Assembly: GCA_018897535.1 (NCBI GenBank)
Contig: JAHIKO010000026.1
Location: 1 to 5,077, forward strand
Length of the DNA stretch: 5,077 bases
Source: Candidatus Dependentiae bacterium
Lineage (GTDB): Bacteria; Babelota; Babeliae; Babelales; UASB340
Direction of reading: 5' to 3'
Both the position numbers and the translations under genes were made by a program. Below, in pieces: positions 1-5,077 of the stretch (its first letter is position 1; every line of letters starts with the position of its first letter). Under the pieces are notes generated by a model. That model saw only the letters and a list, made by a program, of their open reading frames with translations. It did not search any database and was not told where the DNA came from.

Positions 1-1071
<1,071 letters not shown>

Positions 1072-1117
1072 GGAATTTTTAAGAATCTTTTGGGTTCAGG
1101 AAATTTTTAAAATTCTT
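1072..1117. repeat. tandem imperfect direct repeat abutting the 16S 5' end
   Basis: Two near-identical units on the plus strand: ggaatttttaagaatctt (1072-1089) and ggaaatttttaaaattctt (1099-1117), offset by 27-28 bases. The first touches the mature 16S 5' end. They could be duplicated processing or protein-binding sites in the leader, or a chance product of AT-rich sequence; no function is established. Confidence 0.45.
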
Positions 1118-1124
1118 ACCTGAA
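1095..1124 (-). other. small leader hairpin in the pre-16S RNA
   Basis: TTCAGG (1095-1100) is exactly complementary to CCTGAA (1119-1124), leaving an 18-base A/T-rich interior that can add only a few further A-U pairs. It lies about 25-50 bases upstream of the mature 16S end, a place where processing structures occur. It is not a terminator: no T-tract follows directly and the rRNA must be read through it. Seen in sequence; role inferred. Confidence 0.35.
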
Positions 1125-1133
1125 AACTATGTA

Positions 1134-1145
1134 TTTCAAAGAACT
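1134..1145 (-). promoter_or_regulatory. boxA-like rrn antitermination element
   Basis: The minus strand reads AGTTCTTTGAAA, close to the boxA element (TGCTCTTTAACA in E. coli rrn leaders, and CTTTGAAA variants in Gram-positive leaders). BoxA in nascent RNA binds NusB/NusE and lets polymerase resist Rho in untranslated rRNA operons. Its position, about 45 bases downstream of the predicted start and 60-70 bases before 16S, is typical. The call rests on core similarity plus placement. Confidence 0.6.
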
Positions 1146-1197
1146 TTTCAAACTTTTTCACTCCATTTTGCTTCGTCATTCGTTCGACGATGGTTAT

Positions 1198-1225
1198 AGA
1201 ATACACCAATCATTTTTCTTTGCAA
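1198..1225 (-). promoter_or_regulatory. predicted sigma70-type rrn promoter
   Basis: On the minus strand, TTGCAA (1220-1225, -35) and TATTCT (1198-1203, -10) are separated by 16 bases, each matching consensus at 4 of 6. The -10 is preceded by TG directly (TGTATTCT). Initiation would be near 1190, giving a leader of about 120 bases. The neighbouring A/T-tracts upstream and the boxA downstream support this as the main rRNA promoter. It implies that 16S does not depend on read-through from the lipid gene behind it. Confidence 0.65.
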
Positions 1226-1260
1226 GGATTTTTTTAATTTTTTTTCAAATTATTTTTTAT
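1226..1260 (-). promoter_or_regulatory. UP-like A/T-tract element upstream of the rrn promoter
   Basis: Directly upstream of the -35, the minus strand has phased A runs (AAAAAAAATTAAAAAAATCC ends at 1226; another A-run lies near 1253-1258). rRNA promoters commonly carry such tracts at -40 to -60, where the alpha C-terminal domain of RNA polymerase binds. The background is AT-rich everywhere, which weakens the call, but the uninterrupted A runs here stand out against the mixed A/T sequence further upstream. Confidence 0.5.
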
Positions 1261-1471
1261 GCACCAAAATAGCTATATTTTAAACATATTTTCAAACAGG
1301 CAAAATATCAATCAGATCGACTTTTTGAGTATATTATCGATTTATAGCTAAAATTAATAACTTTTCATTCAAAAAATGTTTTTTTCAAAAAATATTTAAA
1401 CTTTATTATAATAATTTTGATCTAAGATAGATTGAAAAACCGTCACGCTACCAATAAGTAAAAGACAAAGT
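1261..1471. other. AT-rich intergenic region, no gene recognised
   Basis: This lies between the stop codon of the lipid gene and the rrn control region. No open reading frame with a ribosome binding site, no tRNA and no strong intrinsic terminator is visible on either strand. The best terminator-like spot is on the minus strand at about 1436-1452, a small GC cluster followed by TTTTT, but its stem is only 3 bp. Minor structure: a perfect 12-base palindrome TTATTATAATAA (1403-1414), a 10-base direct repeat ttcaaaaaat (1368-1377 and 1384-1393), and an inverted 8-mer pair (1270-1277 and 1343-1350). Confidence 0.6.
1270..1350. repeat. nested short inverted repeats upstream of the rrn promoter
   Basis: TAGCTATA (1270-1277) and TATAGCTA (1343-1350) are perfect inverted copies. 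Nested between them, ATCGA (1316-1320) and TCGAT (1337-1341) are also inverted. Together they could form a bulged cruciform or mark a protein site, but short inverted matches are common by chance in such AT-rich DNA. Confidence 0.25.
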
Positions 1472-3946
1472 TTATAATTGCCGCATATTTAATTCAATAA
1501 TATTAGTAGCCTCTTGATATTGAGTAGCTTTTTTAAAATATAAAGGCCGACCAAATTCAACTATTACTTTACCTATTTTTCTTGGAAATAGTTTTCCATA
1601 AGGAACAATGTCTTTAGTACCGGTTATCTTTATAGGAATAACAGGGACACCCATTTCCACGGCCATAAGCCCGGCCCCCCTTTTTAATGGTAAAAAATCG
1701 CTGTCACTAACTTTCCCCTCAGGAAATACAACTATGGAATAATTTTTATCCAAAAGTTGCCCAATTGAATCTAGGCCCTGTTTAATATTATCGCCATTGC
1801 CTCGAGGTAATGGAAAAGAATTAAAAAACAAATCGGAAAGCCAGGATATATATTTAAATTCACCATATAAAACATCTTTTGCAGCTGCAAAACATAATTT
1901 TTTCCTAAACTTATATGGCAATGCCATTAGAATTGCTAACGGGTCTGCATAACTTATATGATTAGGCATAAATAATACCGGTTCACTTATATTCTTTATA
2001 TTATAAAAACCCCTTACTTTAATTCTGAAAAAAATTTTGCTAATCAATATTATTTTAAATTGGGCAAAAGCTCTTATAATGGAAGCCCAAAAAGTTCTAG
2101 GCCATTTTTTCAAAATAATTACTCGTTTTACTGATTCTTTTTTATCTATTAATTCTTGCAAGCTACTTACGGTAGTGTTTTCATTTACTAAAGATTCATC
2201 AAGTAATACACCAAAATCTTGCTCTATTCTTAATATAAGCTCAACTCGCATAAGTGAATCTAATTGTAAGTTAGATATTATTCTGGTCTGGTTATTTATT
2301 AAATTTTCAGAAATACCACTAATTTGATTCAGTAATTTTATTAAAGGCGTTACGCCAACTTCATTCTTTTGTTTAACTTTATTTAAAAAAATATCGTTTA
2401 CAATATTCAAAACAGCTTCTCTTTTTATTTTTTTTGTTGCTGATCTTGGAAAATCAGGTTCTTGCCAAACCGTAAAATCAGAAATTTTTTGATATGTTGC
2501 CAATTTTAAATTTGCTATTTCAATTATTTTTTCGGGGTTTACATTATTATTATCCAGTAATAAAACTGCATGTATCCTGACATTGCCTGTTTTAGATGTT
2601 AATCCTAAAACACAACTATCTTTGACTCCAGCTATTTCATTTAATTCTTGCTCTATATCTTCCGGAAAAATATTTTGTGCATTTGGCCCAATTATTACAT
2701 AACGTTTTCGGCCTTTTATAAATAGAAAATTTTCATTATCAAAATATCCAATATCCCCAGTTTTAAAAAAGCCATTTTCATCAAATGATTCTTTTGTCTT
2801 TTCTTCGTTTTTATAATAACCGGAAAAAACGCACGGACCTTTTACTAAAATTTCATTATCTTTCCCCAATATAACTTCAGCATTACTTATAATTTTGCCT
2901 ACAGAACCCAGTTTTTTATAATTTAAGCTATTACAACTTATAACCGGTGATGTTTCAGTTAATCCATAACCTTGTAAAATTACAAATCCTAAGGAATTCC
3001 AATCTTTTTCTAGCTTGGGATCTAAAAATGCGCCACCGCTCGCCAATATATCTAAGTTCCAGCCAAAATTTTTATGTATAGGAAAAAATATTAATTTGGA
3101 TAAAAAATTATAATTAAATTTATAAGCCATTTTTTTAAAAATTTTAAATAAGCCAAACATACCTTTTTTTGCATATTGGTCTTCTATATTTTTCATTAGA
3201 ACTTTTAAAAATTCAGGAACTGCCAATAATTTCGTAATCTTATATTCTTTAAGTAAGTCTTTTATATAAGAATATGAATGAACATATACAATATGAGCGG
3301 CATATTTTTGAGCTAAAAAAAAGCCTATAGTTTGTTCAAAAATATGCGTTAATGGTAAAATAGATAGCAATCGTTCTTGCCCAAGTTTTAATGGGACTAT
3401 TTTAGATACGGCAATTACATTTGAAAATATATTTTTATGCGTTAGCGCAACTCCCTTTGGATCGCCTGTAGTTCCCGAAGTATACAAAATCTCCACACAA
3501 TCATTCTCTTGCAAATCTGTTTGAATAAAATTCTTTTTATTTAATTCATCTATATAATCAGATAAAAATTCAATATATAAACTATTTATTTCTTCGGATA
3601 AATCTAAATTTAAAAATTTACTTTTTATAATAAGTTTTGGCTCTGTTTGTTCTATTATTTTTATTACGATTTCAGAACTACTTTGAATGTTAATTGGAAC
3701 TAAAATTGATCCATTTAATATAGTACCCCAATAAACTATTCCCCAATAAGGAGAATTCGGTGCAATAATTAAAACTTTATCACCCTTATTAATGTTCAAA
3801 CTTTGCAAAAATACTGCAAACTTTATAGCCTTTTCATATATTTGTGCATAATTAAAACTGCAGATTCTATATCCAATTTTTTGCGAAAATGCAATTTTTG
3901 ATCCGTGTTTTTTCGCATTGGTTTTCAATATTTGAGTAAGAAGCAT
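1472..3946 (-). CDS. aas: Aas-like fusion: acyl-ACP synthetase, ACP domain, PlsC acyltransferase
   Basis: Predicted to activate free fatty acids with ATP, load them on an internal acyl carrier domain and transfer them to a lysophospholipid or acylglycerol phosphate at the inner face of the membrane. The 824 residues (from 3946) show three parts. (1) ANL adenylate-forming domain, about 1-520: P-loop YTSGTTGDPKG (155-165), GYGLTETSP (326-334), TGD (396-398), KGRKR (411-415), and C-terminal KKIKR with likely catalytic Lys506. (2) ACP domain, about 528-603: LDSL with phosphopantetheine Ser564, followed by a typical helix-II segment. (3) PlsC/LPLAT domain, about 640-810: NHISYAD (His663, Asp668), FPLPRG (Arg715), FPEGKVS (741-747), VPVIPI (767-772). 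E. coli Aas (719 aa) has the acyltransferase first and no ACP, so the symbol denotes function, not collinearity. Met at 3946 is chosen over an in-frame Met at 4027 because AGAGGA sits 5 bases before it, ligase homology starts there, and the extra 27 codons would cover the promoter region. No signal peptide. Substrate specificity is inferred. Confidence 0.93.
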   Translation of the reverse strand: MLLTQILKTNAKKHGSKIAFSQKIGYRICSFNYAQIYEKAIKFAVFLQSLNINKGDKVLIIAPNSPYWGIVYWGTILNGSILVPINIQSSSEIVIKIIEQTEPKLIIKSKFLNLDLSEEINSLYIEFLSDYIDELNKKNFIQTDLQENDCVEILYTSGTTGDPKGVALTHKNIFSNVIAVSKIVPLKLGQERLLSILPLTHIFEQTIGFFLAQKYAAHIVYVHSYSYIKDLLKEYKITKLLAVPEFLKVLMKNIEDQYAKKGMFGLFKIFKKMAYKFNYNFLSKLIFFPIHKNFGWNLDILASGGAFLDPKLEKDWNSLGFVILQGYGLTETSPVISCNSLNYKKLGSVGKIISNAEVILGKDNEILVKGPCVFSGYYKNEEKTKESFDENGFFKTGDIGYFDNENFLFIKGRKRYVIIGPNAQNIFPEDIEQELNEIAGVKDSCVLGLTSKTGNVRIHAVLLLDNNNVNPEKIIEIANLKLATYQKISDFTVWQEPDFPRSATKKIKREAVLNIVNDIFLNKVKQKNEVGVTPLIKLLNQISGISENLINNQTRIISNLQLDSLMRVELILRIEQDFGVLLDESLVNENTTVSSLQELIDKKESVKRVIILKKWPRTFWASIIRAFAQFKIILISKIFFRIKVRGFYNIKNISEPVLFMPNHISYADPLAILMALPYKFRKKLCFAAAKDVLYGEFKYISWLSDLFFNSFPLPRGNGDNIKQGLDSIGQLLDKNYSIVVFPEGKVSDSDFLPLKRGAGLMAVEMGVPVIPIKITGTKDIVPYGKLFPRKIGKVIVEFGRPLYFKKATQYQEATNIIELNMRQL

Positions 3947-3951
3947 CTTAA

Positions 3952-3957
3952 TCCTCT
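3952..3957 (-). promoter_or_regulatory. ribosome binding site fixing the start of the aas-like gene
   Basis: The minus strand reads AGAGGA, then the 5-base spacer TTAAG, then ATG (3946-3944). This is a strong Shine-Dalgarno match and is the main reason to reject the longer frame beginning at 4027. Confidence 0.8.
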
Positions 3958-3975
3958 TTATAGAATTTAAATTAT

Positions 3976-4017
3976 TTGTAATATTAAAGATCTGGATAGA
4001 ATAGAAATTTTTATAAT
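3976..4017 (+). promoter_or_regulatory. candidate promoter(s) for asnS
   Basis: Two options appear on the plus strand. One is TTGTAA (3976-3981) with TAGAAT (3997-4002), spacer 15 bases, short of the optimum. The other is a perfect TATAAT (4012-4017) with no good -35, which would give a very short leader before the asnS ribosome binding site. The first -10 overlaps the opposing -10 of the aas-like gene almost exactly. No T-box or other long leader regulator fits in the 94-base gap. Confidence 0.35.
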
Positions 4018-4027
4018 TAAAAATCAA
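3998..4027 (-). promoter_or_regulatory. candidate promoter for the aas-like gene
   Basis: On the minus strand, TTGATT (4022-4027) and TATTCT (3998-4003) are 18 bases apart. The -10 hexamer is identical to that of the predicted rrn promoter. A start near 3990 would give a leader of about 45 bases containing the AGAGGA site. It is a moderate match in AT-rich DNA, supported by its location in the only gap between two divergent genes. Confidence 0.4.
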
Positions 4028-4031
4028 TTAC

Positions 4032-4035
4032 GGAG
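4032..4035 (+). promoter_or_regulatory. ribosome binding site of asnS
   Basis: GGAG is followed by the 5-base spacer ATATA and then ATG at 4041, a normal Shine-Dalgarno arrangement. It supports the chosen asnS start, which also matches the usual N-terminus of the family. Confidence 0.8.
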
Positions 4036-4040
4036 ATATA

Positions 4041-5077
4041 ATGCGTACAAAAATTAGCCAAATAACACAAAAAGATATTGGCAAAGAATTTAAAATTATG
4101 GGCTGGATTAAATCTTCAAGAATTTCTAAAAATTTTTCTTTTATAGAAGTAAATGACGGGTCTTGTTTTAATAATTTACAAATAATTTTAAATTCTGACA
4201 TACCGGAATACGAGTTGATTACATCAAAAATAACAACAGGTGCATCTGTAAGCGTTACAGGCGATTTAGTAAAAAGCCAAGGAAAAGAACAAGCCTTTGA
4301 GCTTCTTGCAAAAAAAATTGATATACTCGGAGAATGTGACCCTGAAAAATATCCTTTACAAAAAAAGAGACACTCTTTTGAATTTTTAAGAGAAATAGCT
4401 CATTTAAGAGCAAGAACCAATACGTTTGGCGCTGTTGCAAGAGTTCGAAACACTTTGGCATTTGCAACTCATGAATTTTTCCAACAAAAAGGCTTTTTAT
4501 ACATTAATACACCAATAATTACAGCCGCAGATTGCGAAGGCGCAGGAGAAATGTTCAGAGTTTCAACACTTGATCCCGAAAATTTACCAAAAACAGATAA
4601 AAATAATATTGATTACAAAAAAGACTTTTTTGAAAAACCTGCATATTTAACAGTATCAGGACAACTTGAAGGTGAAACTTATGCCTGCGCACTTTCAGAC
4701 ATTTATACCTTTGGACCAACATTCAGAGCAGAAAACTCTAATACTTCAAGACATTTGGCAGAATTTTGGATGATAGAACCTGAAATGGCTTTTGCCGATA
4801 TTAAAGACAATATGAATTGCGCTGAAGATTATATAAAACATTGCATTAAATCTGTTTTAGAAAAATGCCCACAGGATATTGAATTTTTTAATAAATTTAT
4901 AAGTCCTGGAGTTATAGATAAATTAAAAAATGTTTTAGCACAACCTTTTGAGCGGCTTGAATATACAAAAGCAATAGAAATACTTAAAAATGCTACCAAA
5001 AAATTCGAGTATTCTGTTGAATGGGGAACCGATTTACAATCAGAGCATGAAAGATATTTAGCTGAAGAACACTTTAA
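4041..5077 (+). CDS. asnS: asparaginyl-tRNA synthetase, N-terminal part (3' end beyond window)
   Basis: Class IIb aminoacyl-tRNA synthetase that joins asparagine to tRNA-Asn using ATP in the cytoplasm. The frame stays open from ATG 4041 to the window edge: 345 complete codons of a protein usually about 460 residues, so the last quarter, including class II motif 3, is missing. An N-terminal OB-fold anticodon-binding domain occupies roughly residues 15-95 (starting at EFKIMGWI). The catalytic domain follows: HLRARTN (121-127), motif 1 region ending at INTPII (155-160), the AsnRS-type CEGAGEMF (165-172), SGQLEGE (206-212), and motif 2 beginning TFGPTFRAEN (223-232) and continuing through AEFWMIEPEMAF (240-251). 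CEGAGE and FWMIEPE point to AsnRS rather than AspRS. It is divergent from the lipid gene with 94 bases between starts. Presence of AsnRS implies that direct charging of tRNA-Asn is available. No frameshift is seen. Confidence 0.97.
   Translation, partial: MRTKISQITQKDIGKEFKIMGWIKSSRISKNFSFIEVNDGSCFNNLQIILNSDIPEYELITSKITTGASVSVTGDLVKSQGKEQAFELLAKKIDILGECDPEKYPLQKKRHSFEFLREIAHLRARTNTFGAVARVRNTLAFATHEFFQQKGFLYINTPIITAADCEGAGEMFRVSTLDPENLPKTDKNNIDYKKDFFEKPAYLTVSGQLEGETYACALSDIYTFGPTFRAENSNTSRHLAEFWMIEPEMAFADIKDNMNCAEDYIKHCIKSVLEKCPQDIEFFNKFISPGVIDKLKNVLAQPFERLEYTKAIEILKNATKKFEYSVEWGTDLQSEHERYLAEEHF

Larger units (their letters stand above)
1072..1190 (-). other. 16S rRNA leader (pre-rRNA 5' spacer)
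   Basis: The stretch between the predicted transcription start (about 1190) and the mature 16S 5' end would be transcribed and then removed by processing. It contains a boxA-like element, an 18/19-base imperfect direct repeat beside the 16S start, a 6-bp hairpin (1095-1100 with 1119-1124) and a 5-bp hairpin TCGTC/GACGA near its upstream end (about 1175-1192). No tRNA or open reading frame is seen. The RNase III stem that usually brackets 16S cannot be judged because the 3' partner lies outside the window. Extent depends on the predicted promoter. Confidence 0.6.

Noticed and set aside
1261..1471. Possible small RNA, CRISPR or mobile-element remnant in the AT-rich gap
   Set aside because: Repeats here are 8-12 bases, unevenly spaced and A/T only; there are no regular spacers, transposase fragments or target-site duplications.
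2037..2327. 96-codon open frame on the plus strand
   Set aside because: It is antisense to the ACP-to-acyltransferase part of the fusion gene, whose minus-strand motifs are unmistakable; it has no recognisable domain.
3947..4027. 27-codon N-terminal extension of the fusion gene (Met at 4027)
   Set aside because: No ribosome binding site precedes it, its composition is low-complexity Asn/Ile/Phe/Lys, and it covers the divergent promoter region; the Met at 3946 has AGAGGA 5 bases upstream and begins the conserved ligase sequence.
4255..4467. 70-codon open frame on the minus strand
   Set aside because: It is the antisense shadow of asnS, with the opposite frame clearly coding for synthetase motifs.

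Overview
The window comes from an AT-rich bacterium. It holds three genes or gene parts: the 5' two-thirds of a 16S rRNA gene (minus strand, running off the left edge), one long single-gene lipid enzyme (minus strand), and the first ~345 codons of an asparaginyl-tRNA synthetase gene (plus strand, running off the right edge). The 16S is clearly bacterial. Its exact phylum cannot be fixed by eye. The low GC of the protein genes and the single-enzyme lipid-scavenging gene would suit a host-associated or reduced genome, for example Endomicrobia (Elusimicrobiota) or Dependentiae, but this is a weak guess.

Layout. Positions 1-1071 are 16S rRNA, with a leader at about 1072-1190. The leader carries a boxA-like antitermination element and a tandem imperfect repeat next to the mature 5' end. 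A good sigma70-type rrn promoter (1198-1225) lies behind an A/T-tract UP-like element (1226-1260). Positions 1261-1471 are very AT-rich intergenic DNA in which I see no gene and no convincing terminator. Positions 1472-3946 encode an 824-residue fusion: acyl-AMP ligase (acyl-ACP synthetase), then an acyl carrier protein domain with its LDSL phosphopantetheine site, then a PlsC-type acyltransferase. Positions 3947-4040 are a compact divergent control region with a clear ribosome binding site on each side. Positions 4041-5077 are asnS.

How they work. The fusion enzyme would activate free fatty acids with ATP, load them onto its own ACP domain and pass them to a lysophospholipid or acylglycerol phosphate. 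That is the job of E. coli Aas, but the domain order is reversed and the ACP is built in. AsnS charges tRNA-Asn. The three genes share no pathway; the 16S gene has its own promoter and asnS is transcribed away from the other two. The most noteworthy item is the ligase-ACP-acyltransferase fusion; nothing here looks like a new defence or mobile system.
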